Source of the DNA: Flavobacterium covae | Lineage (GTDB): Bacteria > Bacteroidota > Bacteroidia > Flavobacteriales > Flavobacteriaceae | Direction: 5' to 3' | Length of the DNA: 64,000 nt | Assembly (NCBI GenBank): GCA_019565575.1 | Contig: CP067379.1 | Location: 1,178,001 to 1,242,000, forward strand | Shown: piece after piece, positions 30,395-41,173 of the stretch | Numbering within the stretch: position 1 is the first letter of the stretch | Layout of the letters: the number at the start of each line of letters is the position of its first letter | Notes under the pieces: generated by a model | Told to the model about the DNA's origin: nothing | What the model saw: the letters and a program-made list of their open reading frames with translations, nothing else | Databases searched by the model: none | Made by a program: the position numbers and the translations under genes

Positions 30395-30806
30395 ACCAGA
30401 GGTAAAAGTTTGGAAACAGAATAGGTTTAGATGGTTTGATAGAGAGGTGCTAGAAGAAGAAATGGAAGAGAGAACCACAAAAGGAATGCCTTGGAAAGTT
30501 AATCAAGCTGGAACATCTTTATGTGGTATGGCTTGTATTTTCTATTTATTCGCAAAAGAGAAACCTAATGATTATAAAAAATTTGCTTTTGAATTGTTCA
30601 GAACAGGAGAAGCAACTTTTAATAGTTATACCTCTAAGCCCAGCAAAGAAGTTACAGAAAAACAAGTCAATAAAAATGGATTTCCGTTAAATACTGGAGG
30701 TATGCCTCTTGTTGATTATGTAACAATGGCAGGAACTAGAAATACAGATAATCCTGATTATAAAGGAGGGAATGAACAATTTCAAGCTATTAATTGGTCA
30801 CCCTTA
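30395..30806 (+). pseudogene. Truncated cassette A' (5' half of toxin A)
   Basis: 30402-30806 repeats 26325-26728 with very few differences: junction motif VWKQNRFRWFD, NQAGTSLCGMAC, down to AINWSPL. There the copy stops and unrelated DNA leading to the ketoacyl-synthase promoter begins. The open frame runs on to 30953 with meaningless residues. It lacks the catalytic His half, so it cannot encode an active enzyme; it marks the right border of the island. Confidence 0.85.
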
Positions 30807-30891
30807 TGTTTTATTCACAGAATACACGTTAAAATAAAAAGTTTTTTAGTGTTTTTTAAAAACTTTGCGAACTTTGCCCAAACTTTATATT

Positions 30892-32044
30892 TTGAAACAA
30901 AAAATAGCCATCACTTCTGTAGCTTCTATGTCAGCTTTAGGAAATCAACCTAAACAAATTTGGAGTAACTATTTATTAGATTCTACCTGTATAACAACTC
31001 AAAAATTTAATAATAAAAAGAATATATAGCTAAAATACCTAAAGATTGTAAAGTTGAACTAGAGGTTTTACGACAATCCGATTTAAAATATAAAGCATTA
31101 GATCAAACTGTTTTAATGGCAATTTTAACTTCTCGTAACGCTGTAAAACAAGCAGGTTGGAAAGAAGAAGATAATTTTGGAATTAATATAGGTTCATCAA
31201 GAGGAGCAACTCAACTTTTTGAATATTATCATAAAGATTTTTTAGAAACAGGTATTACTCCTACACTTACTTCTCCTACAACTACCTTGGGCAATATATC
31301 TTCTTGGGTAGCACATGATTTGAAGAATAAAGGATTGGCTATTTCACATTCTATAACCTGTTCTACAGGACTACACTCTTTATTAAATGGGGTAGCTTGG
31401 TTGCAGGCAGGAATGATGGATAAGTTTTTAGTAGGCGCTAGTGAAGCTCCTTTGACAGATTTTACGATTGCACAAATGAATGCACTAAAAATCTATGCTA
31501 AAGAAAATCAAGCGTATCCATGTCGAGCATTTGATTTACAAAAAACTAAAAATAGCATGATATTGGGAGAAGGAGCTACCTCTATTTGTTTAGATGCTAA
31601 TCAAACAGTTAGTGCATTAGCTTATGTTGAAGGAGTTGGATTTGCAACAGATGAACTACAGCATAACATATCTATTCAAGAAGAGGCAATGTGTTTTCAA
31701 AAGTCAATGAAAATGGCGTTAGGTGATACTTCTTTAGATGCCGTTGATGTTATTGTTATGCACGCACCAGGAACCATTAAAGGAGATTCATCAGAATACA
31801 AAGCCATAGAAAAATTTTTAAAAATAATAAGCCCTTACTCACAACTAATAAATGGAAATTAGGACATACTTTTGGAACTTCGGGTTTATTAAGTATAGAA
31901 ATGGCAATCTTGATGATGCAAGTTCAATATTTTATAGGAATACCTTATTTAAATATTTCCAATAGGCCTAAAACTATTAAAAAAGTATTAGTTAATGCAG
32001 TAGGATTTGGAGGAAATGCAGTAAGCGTTTTATTGTCAATCTAA
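30892..32044 (+). CDS. Beta-ketoacyl synthase-like protein, two frameshifts
   Basis: Thiolase-fold condensing enzyme of ~385 aa once restored. Start is probably TTG 30892 (LKQKIAITSVASMSALGNQP), just after a possible TATATTTTG promoter element. Breaks: A5 run 31015-31019 (one more A gives NKKEYIAKIPKDC) and A5 run 31821-31825 (one more A gives NNKPLLTTNKWKLGHTFG). Catalytic Cys in SITCSTGLHS, His in VMHAPGT and in KLGHTFGTSG. KAS homologues of this type occur in flavobacterial biosynthetic gene sets; bioF lies 8 kb away, but not in the same operon. The 3' end overlaps recX by nine bases. Confidence 0.8.
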
Positions 32045-32497
32045 AGTACATAAAGCTTCTATTTTTTCAAAAATTAAATGAGATTCATAGCCTTTTCTAA
32101 AAAGAAAATCACTTATTTTTCGTTTCTTTCTTTGAAGATCAATTGTTTTTGTATTATGCCACTCTTTTTCTGCTAACTCATTAAAATTTTGTACATATTT
32201 ATCTTCTTCTATCTCTCTAAGAGCCGTTTTAATAATATAGCTAGATACTCCATGTAATTTTAACTCATTACTAATACGTATTTTCCCCCATTTTTTATAG
32301 TTATGTTTTCCCCTAGCAAATGCGCATGCAAAACGTTCCTCATTTAAATAATTATGATGAATTAGATAGACAATATATTCATCTATTAATTCATCCTCTA
32401 TTTTTAGAGATTTTAATTTGATTCTAATTTCCTTATGAGATCTTTCTTGATAAGAACAGTAAAACTCTAGTTTTTTTAGTACAGTAGGATAAAGCAT
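32036..32497 (-). CDS. recX: Regulatory protein RecX
   Basis: 153 aa, modulator of RecA filament activity. Three-helix repeat pattern with LKKLEFYCSYQERSHKEIRIKL at the N-terminus, the signature NYLNEERFACAFARGKHNYKKWG in the centre (FARGK is the hallmark) and IRISNELKLHGVSSYII. Convergent with the KAS gene. Confidence 0.92.
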   Translation of the reverse strand: MLYPTVLKKLEFYCSYQERSHKEIRIKLKSLKIEDELIDEYIVYLIHHNYLNEERFACAFARGKHNYKKWGKIRISNELKLHGVSSYIIKTALREIEEDKYVQNFNELAEKEWHNTKTIDLQRKKRKISDFLFRKGYESHLIFEKIEALCTLD

Positions 32498-32960
32498 TTT
32501 ATTTTAAAAAGAATTTACTCGAAATTTTAAAGTGTAAAAATAACAATCTTAAACTAGGTTATGTAATAGACTTTGTGATGAAGATGAAAAAGATGCAAAA
32601 TTTTTTCCTACAGATGTAGTTTCGTTAAATTGAAAATGAAAAATGAAGTGATTTTTTAGATTCAAAACATTTTTATTGGTAATAATTCCTATCCCATAAT
32701 TGGAGCTAAAGATAGTTCAAAAATAAAAAGTAAGACTATTTTTTTCAATAAGTATCAAGAATGTAAAAAAGAAATCCAGCAACTTAAAGTTTTGAAGTGA
32801 AATATTTAATTTTTATACATTCTTTGTGAAACTTAAAAAAGGCTACAAATTTAAAGTTTTTTTGATTTCATAATGTTTATAATAGTTAATAAAAAAATTA
32901 TACTTTTTTGTTATTTTGTTTAATTTTTCAAAAAAAAATATTGTAATTTGCTGACTATAA
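32498..32960. other. 480-bp AT-rich intergenic region
   Basis: No supported gene. Contains poly-T/poly-A tracts and, close to 32936-32949, TATTGTAATTTG, a weak TAnnTTTG-like element for the TonB receptor gene. Confidence 0.4.
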
Positions 32961-32981
32961 ACCAATCAAAACCTTCAACGA

Positions 32982-35750
32982 ATGAAAGTCTATTTTTCTA
33001 TTTTAACATTGTTTTTTAGCGTGCTCACTTTTGCGCAAAATACAATAACAGGAGGTGTGACTGATGATAAAAATCAGCCAATACCAGGTGCAAATGTAAA
33101 GATCGTAGGATCAGCATCGGGGACATCATCTGGATTTGATGGCAATTTTACATTAAAAACAAATGCTCCGTTTCCCTTTTCTTTAGAAGTCTCTATGATG
33201 GGGTATTCTAGTCAAGTCTTAACTATTAATTCAAAAGAACAAAAAATAAAATTTGTTCTAGTTGAACAATCGACCTCTTTAAATGAAATAGTCGTTTCAG
33301 CGTCACGTGCTCCAGAGAGAATTTTAGAATCCCCAGTAACTATTGAACGAATGGGGTTAAAAGAAGTGAAAAATACAGCCGCCGCTTCTTTTTATGAAGG
33401 ATTAGAGAATTTAAAAGATGTTCATTTTAATACTTCTAGTTTTAATTTTAAATCCGTTAATACACGTGGTTTTGCTACTATCGGAAATACCCGTTTTATG
33501 CAGTTAGTAGATGGTATGGATAACGCATCACCAGCACTGAATTTTGCAGTAGGTAACCTTCTTGGTATTTCTGATTTAGATGTGGCAAGTGTAGAGGTTT
33601 TGCCAGGAGCTTCGTCAGCACTCTATGGAGCAAACGCATTTAACGGGATTATGTTTATGAATAGTCGTAGTCCTTTTACTAAAGAAGGTCTTTCTACTTA
33701 TTTTAAATATGGTCAAACAACACAAGATGTAGCAGGTACAAATAATTATTTTGATTTAGGTATCAGAGCCGCTAAAAAGTTTACAGATCACTTTGCCGCT
33801 AAAGTCAACTTTTCTTATATGAAAGCAACAGAGTGGATGGCAGATGATAGACGTAGTTTGACACCAGGAGGAATAGGGCATGAAAAAAATAGAAATTATG
33901 ACGGATTAAATACTTATGGAGACGAAGTGAGTACATTTATTCCTAATGTCGGACAAGTAAGCCGTACAGGATATGCAGAGAGAGAATTATCAGATGGTAA
34001 AATTAACAGTGCTAAATTTGATGCGTCAATTCATTTAAGACCTTGGGTAAATACAGATTCTGAATTTGCTAAAAATATTGAATTAATAGCACAATATAAG
34101 GTAGGAATCGGAAATACGCTATATCAAGGAGCAAATCGTTATGCTCTAAAAAATTTCTTTATGGATCAAATTAAATTTGAAGTAAAAGGAGATAACTTCT
34201 TCATTCGTGTTTATAGATCAGGAGAAAATGCAGGTGATTCATACAATTTGGGTTTTGCAGCTTGGAATGTAAATAGAGAAGCAAAATCAGATAAAGCTTG
34301 GTTTACAGATTATGGAACTGCCTATGTGTTGTCAAGTACATTATTAGGTCTGCCAGCAGATCAAGCGGATAAAAGAGCTCGTGCTTTTGCAGATAATAAT
34401 ACCCCTTTTGAAATTCCACTTATTCCAAACGGAAATCCTCGTTTAATACCAGGAACAGCAGATTTTAATCAAGCCTTAACAAAAGTATTGTCAAATGCAG
34501 ACTTAAGTAAGGGAGCTAAATTAGTAGATCGTTCCAGAATACATCATGGAGATTTGAACTATAATTTAAAAGATTTAATCAAATTCGCAGAAATTCAAAT
34601 AGGAGGTTCTCTTCGTAGATATACGATGGAATCAGAGGGGTCTATTTTTACAGATAAACAAGGAATACCTATTACATACGATGAATATGGGGTGTATACA
34701 CAAATTCAAAAAAAAGCTGTTGACGAACGTGTAAAGCTTACAGCATCTATACGTTATGATAAGTCGCAAAACTTTAATGGAAATATTTCTCCTAGATTGT
34801 CAGTATCCTATGCTGGAGGAAAAGAAAAACAACATAATTTTAGAGTTTCCTACCAAACAGGCTTCCGAAATCCAACAACACAAGATCAATATATAGGATT
34901 AAATATAGGTCCCTTGGTCTTAATCGGTTCAGCTCCAGATAACTTAGATAAATATTCGGAAACTATTAAATTAAACTCAAACGGTAGTTTGGTTACTATA
35001 ACAGGACGTGACGCTTATACTAGATCATTTACTGCAGCTTCTGTAGGAGCTTTTAAACAATCATTAAATCCAGCAGATTTAAAGGTGGCAGATGTCTCCC
35101 TTGTAAAACCTGAAAGAGTACAAGCATTTGAAGTAGGATATCGTTCAATCTTTAAAGAGATTTCTTTTGATTTGAATGCGTACTATAACATTTACAATGA
35201 TTTTATTAGCAACTCAAATGTAGTAACACCTTTATATGGTGATGCAAAAACGAACTTGCCAGTTGCAATATCAGCTTTGCAAAATGGAGATATTAGACCA
35301 TTTCAAGTTTATACAAATTCTAAAAAACAAGTAACATCCTTAGGAGTAGGCGTAGGAGCCAGTCGTAAAATAGGTAAATTCAATTTGAGTGCAAGTTATA
35401 ATTATTCTGATTTTAGATACGATGATAGTTTAGATCCTGATTTTGAAGCTGGATTTAATACGCCTAAACATCGTGTAAAAGCTTCTTTTGGAGGAGAAAA
35501 CATATTGAAAAGTTTAGGCTTTAACGTAAACGCACGTTATAATTCTAAATATTTATGGGAATCAACAATGATAGATGCGTATGTTCCTGAAAATTACGTA
35601 TACGATGCTCAAATTAATACAACTATTCCTGTTTTGAAATCGGTTATAAAAGTTGGAGGTACTAACTTGTTTGGTAAAGACTATATTCAAGTACCTGGAG
35701 CAGGTATGATAGGAAAACAATATTATATATCATGGACAATCAATCCATAA
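32982..35750 (+). CDS. TonB-dependent outer-membrane receptor
   Basis: 922 aa. Signal peptide (LTLFFSVLTFAQ), a carboxypeptidase-regulatory-like domain (GGVTDDKNQPIPGANVKIVG), a plug domain with NEIVVSASRAPERILESPVT and VLPGASSALYGANAFNG, and a long 22-strand-type barrel ending in the aromatic ISWTINP. No SusD partner follows. Instead the next gene, overlapping by a few bases or directly abutting, is a surface SGNH-hydrolase lipoprotein, so the pair probably takes up a product released by that hydrolase. Ligand not identifiable. Confidence 0.9.
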   Translation: MKVYFSILTLFFSVLTFAQNTITGGVTDDKNQPIPGANVKIVGSASGTSSGFDGNFTLKTNAPFPFSLEVSMMGYSSQVLTINSKEQKIKFVLVEQSTSLNEIVVSASRAPERILESPVTIERMGLKEVKNTAAASFYEGLENLKDVHFNTSSFNFKSVNTRGFATIGNTRFMQLVDGMDNASPALNFAVGNLLGISDLDVASVEVLPGASSALYGANAFNGIMFMNSRSPFTKEGLSTYFKYGQTTQDVAGTNNYFDLGIRAAKKFTDHFAAKVNFSYMKATEWMADDRRSLTPGGIGHEKNRNYDGLNTYGDEVSTFIPNVGQVSRTGYAERELSDGKINSAKFDASIHLRPWVNTDSEFAKNIELIAQYKVGIGNTLYQGANRYALKNFFMDQIKFEVKGDNFFIRVYRSGENAGDSYNLGFAAWNVNREAKSDKAWFTDYGTAYVLSSTLLGLPADQADKRARAFADNNTPFEIPLIPNGNPRLIPGTADFNQALTKVLSNADLSKGAKLVDRSRIHHGDLNYNLKDLIKFAEIQIGGSLRRYTMESEGSIFTDKQGIPITYDEYGVYTQIQKKAVDERVKLTASIRYDKSQNFNGNISPRLSVSYAGGKEKQHNFRVSYQTGFRNPTTQDQYIGLNIGPLVLIGSAPDNLDKYSETIKLNSNGSLVTITGRDAYTRSFTAASVGAFKQSLNPADLKVADVSLVKPERVQAFEVGYRSIFKEISFDLNAYYNIYNDFISNSNVVTPLYGDAKTNLPVAISALQNGDIRPFQVYTNSKKQVTSLGVGVGASRKIGKFNLSASYNYSDFRYDDSLDPDFEAGFNTPKHRVKASFGGENILKSLGFNVNARYNSKYLWESTMIDAYVPENYVYDAQINTTIPVLKSVIKVGGTNLFGKDYIQVPGAGMIGKQYYISWTINP

Positions 35751-35752
35751 CA

Positions 35753-37381
35753 ATGTTTAATGAAAAACGAAAAATTATGATTAAAAAGATACAATGGGTT
35801 TTGTTTGTGTCGTATGCCTTAGTAGCATGTGAAACGAATTTAGAAGATGAAATAATAAAAGAAGTACCCGTAACAGCAGGAGAAGCTAATTTCTCAAAGT
35901 ATGTAGCTATTGGAGATTCTTATGGGGCTGGCTTTAGTGATGGGTCACTGTTTATTGCTGGTCAATTAAACTCCTATCCAGAACAAATGGCAAGACAATT
36001 TGCAGCAGCTGGAGGAGGTTCTTTTAAATCACCATTAATGGCTGATAATACAGGAGGCTTGCTTTTTGGAGGAGCTCCTTTTTCTATTGATCCAACACAG
36101 TTTCCGCCTCGTTTAGTGTTTAGAGGGTTTTTGGGAAATGACACAAGTAAGCCTGTTATAAATTTAGTTTCAAGTCAAGGAACTCAAACAACAGAAGCTA
36201 CTGCTGTAATTTCAGGACCATTTAATAATATATCCGTACCAGGAGCTAAATCCTATCATATAGGTTTTGCGGGGTATGGTAGCGCACAAGGAAATCCTTA
36301 TTTTAGACGTTTTGCTTCTTCTCTAGTAACCACTATGTTGGCAGATGCCTTGTCTCAACAACCTACATTCTTTTCGTTATGGATAGGAGGAAACGATGTG
36401 CTAACGTATGCTACTTCTGGAGGAATTGGGGTGGATCAAACAGGAAATCTTAATCCAGCAACCTATACGGGTAATGATATTACAGATCCAGCAGTTTTTG
36501 CAAATGTATTTAATAATGCTATTGATCTCTTAACGGCAAACGGAAGAAAAGGAGTGGTTGCTAATTTGCCAGATGTAAATACATTGCCTTTTTTTACAAC
36601 CCTAGCGTATAACCCTATTCCTGCTTTACCTAAAGATAAAGCAACATCTTTAAATCAATTGTTTGGAGTTGTAAATCAGGTTACAAAAACCTTAAATTTA
36701 CCTAATAGATTTGAAGTGATTTCTGAAGACGATAATAATCCTAATACAATTGAAAAGACAAATCCTTTGTTAATTGTTGATGAAACTTTAGTTGATTTAT
36801 CAGGTCCCATAAGAGATAATTTAGCTCCTGTTTTAGGTTTACAAACAGCAACCTTTCTTGGGAATCTTTATGGTAGAGCACGTCATGCAAAAAACAATAT
36901 AGCAGGAAGAGATTATATTTTGTTATCTACAAGTAGTATAATTGCTCCTCCAAATAATGTAGAACCAAATGTTCCGAGTGATTTTGCAATTAGGGGGATT
37001 TCGTATCCTTTGCAAGATGCTTCTGTCTTAACAATTGATGAAGCATCTAAAATAGCTAGAGCTACCGCTGCTTATAATCAAGTGATAGAAAATACGGCAA
37101 AAACTAAAAACTTAGCGTTTTTTGATGCAAGAAATGTTATGGATCAATTGGTAAGAGGAAATGTGCAGTTTGGTAATTATAGTTTAACTGCCAGTTTTAT
37201 AACAGGAGGTGCTTTCTCATTAGATGGTGTACATCCAAGTCCTAGAGGATATGCGTTTATTGCTAATAAAATGATAGAAGCAATAAATTTACAATATAAA
37301 TCTACAATACGAATGATAGACTTAGGAAAGAAGCCGGCATTGTTTCCAGTAGCGATTCCAGTGGGTAATTATGTAAATTAA
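35753..37381 (+). CDS. SGNH/GDSL-family hydrolase lipoprotein
   Basis: About 540 aa. Two start options: ATG 35753 or ATG 35777 (MIKKIQWVLFVSYALVACE), the second giving a canonical lipobox. Catalytic blocks: GDSYGAGFSDG (Ser, ~42), SLWIGGNDVL (Gly/Asn oxyanion) and DGVHPSPRGYAFIANKM (Asp-His). Insertions between blocks make it longer than simple esterases. Predicted outer-membrane lipoprotein esterase/lipase co-expressed with the TonB receptor 2-27 bp upstream. Confidence 0.88.
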   Translation: MFNEKRKIMIKKIQWVLFVSYALVACETNLEDEIIKEVPVTAGEANFSKYVAIGDSYGAGFSDGSLFIAGQLNSYPEQMARQFAAAGGGSFKSPLMADNTGGLLFGGAPFSIDPTQFPPRLVFRGFLGNDTSKPVINLVSSQGTQTTEATAVISGPFNNISVPGAKSYHIGFAGYGSAQGNPYFRRFASSLVTTMLADALSQQPTFFSLWIGGNDVLTYATSGGIGVDQTGNLNPATYTGNDITDPAVFANVFNNAIDLLTANGRKGVVANLPDVNTLPFFTTLAYNPIPALPKDKATSLNQLFGVVNQVTKTLNLPNRFEVISEDDNNPNTIEKTNPLLIVDETLVDLSGPIRDNLAPVLGLQTATFLGNLYGRARHAKNNIAGRDYILLSTSSIIAPPNNVEPNVPSDFAIRGISYPLQDASVLTIDEASKIARATAAYNQVIENTAKTKNLAFFDARNVMDQLVRGNVQFGNYSLTASFITGGAFSLDGVHPSPRGYAFIANKMIEAINLQYKSTIRMIDLGKKPALFPVAIPVGNYVN

Positions 37382-37400
37382 TTTGTAAAAAAACAAATTT

Positions 37401-37429
37401 AAACCTCCTAAATTTTTAGGAGGTTTTTT
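37401..37429 (+). terminator. Terminator after the SGNH lipoprotein gene
   Basis: AAACCTCCTAAA/TTTAGGAGGTTT stem with a tiny loop followed by a T tract. Confidence 0.9.
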
Positions 37430-37478
37430 GTACTATAAAAGGTATAATTTATATTTTAAAAAAAACAAAATTTTTATA

Positions 37479-37508
37479 TTGGATTTCACAATATTAAAAT
37501 TATCTTTG
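37479..37508 (+). promoter_or_regulatory. Promoter of atpDC
   Basis: TTG at 37479-37481, 19-bp spacer, TATCTTTG at 37501-37508, 60 bp before the atpD start. Confidence 0.75.
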
Positions 37509-37546
37509 CAATCTGAAAAAACACAGCGTTTTTTATAACTAAATAG

Positions 37547-39079
<1,533 letters not shown>

Positions 39080-39109
39080 TCACGTATTTTAAATGCTGAA
39101 TGTTGAATT

Positions 39110-39154
39110 ATAAATTAATTTAAAATTCAAAATTTAAAATTCAAAATTTAAAAA
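39110..39154 (+). repeat. Short direct repeats in the atpD-atpC gap
   Basis: AAATTCAAAATTT repeats head-to-tail about two and a half times immediately upstream of atpC. Low complexity; possibly a slippage-prone translation-initiation region. Confidence 0.5.
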
Positions 39155-39155
39155 G

Positions 39156-39437
39156 ATGATTGTAGAAATAGTATCACCAGAAGCTACATTATTCAAAGGA
39201 GAAGTTACATCAGTAACAGTTCCTGGAATTAATGGCGAGTTCCAAATGTTAAATAATCACGCTCCCATAGTGTCATTATTAGCAAAAGGTAATGTGAAAA
39301 TTGTAGGTTCAAATATTAAAATTGCTAAAGAATTTCAAGATAAATTTAGTAAAATTAATGAACAAACATTTTGGTTGCCTATCAATTCAGGGACTATTGA
39401 AATGAATGATAATAAAATTATTGTTTTAGCTGACTAA
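39156..39437 (+). CDS. atpC: F1F0 ATP synthase subunit epsilon
   Basis: 93 aa, the beta-sandwich domain of epsilon (MIVEIVSPEATLFKGEVTSV, GEFQMLNNHAPIVSLL). The C-terminal helical hairpin found in longer homologues is absent, as is usual for Bacteroidota. Second gene of the atpDC operon, 76 bp after atpD. Confidence 0.95.
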   Translation: MIVEIVSPEATLFKGEVTSVTVPGINGEFQMLNNHAPIVSLLAKGNVKIVGSNIKIAKEFQDKFSKINEQTFWLPINSGTIEMNDNKIIVLAD

Positions 39438-39458
39438 AACGATAATAAAAATAGAAAG

Positions 39459-39488
39459 AAGCCAAGCATCACTGTTTGGCTTTTTTTT
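39459..39488 (+). terminator. Terminator of atpDC
   Basis: AAGCCAA (39459-39465) pairs with TTGGCTT (39476-39482), followed by a run of Ts. Confidence 0.85.
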
Positions 39489-39564
39489 GTTATTTTAGTT
39501 TTTTATAATGATTTAAGCTCGTTATAATTTAGATCCGTTTATTTTGTAAATAATTTTTTTATTG

Positions 39565-40028
39565 ATGAAAAAAATATACTTTCTTTTTACTTTTTTATTC
39601 TTAATGATAAATAGTATAATTGCCCAATCTGCTTGTGTATTGCAGCTAACAAATGTTAAAACAGGTAAGAAAATTAATATCTGTACAAAAATAGATCCTG
39701 ATAAAGTAGAAGCTATTTTAGGTAAAGCGATTACTTTAGATAAAGAAATTCAAGAAAAAAATGAGCCTCCTGTTTTTAATTTCACATACGATGGATTGAC
39801 GATGATTATGCAAGATAATCAGTTTAAAAATGTTACAATTACCAATAAAAATGGAAAATTAATAATATTACTATCGGAACTTTGTTTGAAGAAATAGAGG
39901 CAAAGCATGAGCAGATAAAAAAAATTTATTTTGCAGATTATAAGTTTAAAATAAAAGATAGTAATGGGTTTCTTTTTATAGATGTTGATAATCTTAAAAA
40001 TGTGAAGCGTTTAGGAGTTGAATTTTAG
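39565..40028 (+). CDS. Secreted protein of unknown function upstream of bioF, frameshifted
   Basis: Signal peptide MKKIYFLFTFLFLMINSIIAQ, then a beta-rich domain (VLQLTNVKTGKKINICTKID, FNFTYDGLTMIMQDNQ). The open frame ends at 39897; adding one A to the A4 run 39855-39858 continues GKINNITIGTLFEEIEAKHEQ to VKRLGVEF and a stop at 40028, two bases before bioF. The restored protein is ~154 aa. No family recognised; probably periplasmic. Confidence 0.65.
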
Positions 40029-40030
40029 TT

Positions 40031-41173
40031 ATGGTTAAATTTCCTAATAAGTTGGGACATAAGCTCACCCATCGTAAAGAAATTAATGCTTTGAGAACAC
40101 TTAATGCTCAGTCGTCTTTAATTGATTTTTCTTCAAATGATTATTTAGGTTTTTCAAAATCAGAAATCCTTTTTGATAAAGCACATGAGTTACTACTTGA
40201 AAAAAAAATTAAAATAAATGGTGCAACAGGATCCCGTTTGTTAACAGGAAATCATTTACTTTATACAGAAACAGAAAACCTTATTGCTCAATTTCATAAT
40301 GCAGAATCCGCTCTAATATTTAATTCGGGTTATGATGCTAATGTTGGTTTTTTTGAAAGTGTTCCGCAAAGGGGAGATGTAATTTTATATGATGAATTAT
40401 GTCATGCTTCTATTCGAGATGGAATTAGATTAAGCAACGCTAAATCCTATAAATTTCAACACAATGATCTAGAAGAATTAGAACGATTCATTCAAAAAAA
40501 TCAAATAGAAACAGCAGATATTTATATTGTTATAGAGTCTGTTTATTCTATGGATGGTGATTCGCCTAATTTAGAAGAATTGACTACTTTGATTGAAAAA
40601 TATAATTGTTTTTTAGTAGTAGATGAAGCACATGCTTTGGGGGTTTTTGGAGATCGTGGTGAGGGATTAATTCAATTATTAGGAGTGCAAGATAAGATCT
40701 TTGCTCGTATTATAACTTTTGGAAAAGGATTAGGATGCCATGGTGCAGCTGTTTTAGGCTCTCAAAAGTTAAAAGATTATATGATTAACTTTACTAGAAG
40801 CTTTATCTACACCACAGGACTTACACCACATACTCTGTCTACTATTTATACAGCATATAAAATGTTAACCGATCATTCAGAAGATCTAGGGAATTTAAAA
40901 GCAAATATCATTTGCTTTAATCAGCAAAAACAAATGTTAGGAATAAAACCTTTATTCGTTTATAGTAAATCAGCTATACAGTGTGCTATAGTACAAGGAA
41001 ATGATAGAGTGAAATGGTTAGCTACTCAATTACAACAAGTAGGGTTTGATGTAAAACCTATTTTATCTCCCACGGTGCCTGAAGGACAAGAACGTTTGCG
41101 TTTTTGTTTACATTCCTATAATACCTCTGAAGAAATTATGACGTTGTTAAATTATTTTTATTCTTTTTTATAG
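40031..41173 (+). CDS. bioF: 8-amino-7-oxononanoate synthase
   Basis: 380-aa PLP enzyme of the alpha-oxoamine synthase family; joins pimeloyl thioester and alanine in biotin synthesis. Typical motifs: IDFSSNDYLGF, GATGSRLLTGNHLLYTETE, the Asp/His pair in VVDEAHALGVFGDRGEG, and the PLP Lys in ITFGKGLGCHGAA. Convergent with, and overlapping by 38 bp, the helicase gene. Other bio genes are not in the window. Confidence 0.9.
   Translation: MVKFPNKLGHKLTHRKEINALRTLNAQSSLIDFSSNDYLGFSKSEILFDKAHELLLEKKIKINGATGSRLLTGNHLLYTETENLIAQFHNAESALIFNSGYDANVGFFESVPQRGDVILYDELCHASIRDGIRLSNAKSYKFQHNDLEELERFIQKNQIETADIYIVIESVYSMDGDSPNLEELTTLIEKYNCFLVVDEAHALGVFGDRGEGLIQLLGVQDKIFARIITFGKGLGCHGAAVLGSQKLKDYMINFTRSFIYTTGLTPHTLSTIYTAYKMLTDHSEDLGNLKANIICFNQQKQMLGIKPLFVYSKSAIQCAIVQGNDRVKWLATQLQQVGFDVKPILSPTVPEGQERLRFCLHSYNTSEEIMTLLNYFYSFL

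Noticed and set aside
30807..30953. C-terminal part of the open frame of truncated toxin A'
   Set aside because: Past AINWSPL the residues come from the KAS upstream region and early KAS coding DNA in the wrong frame.
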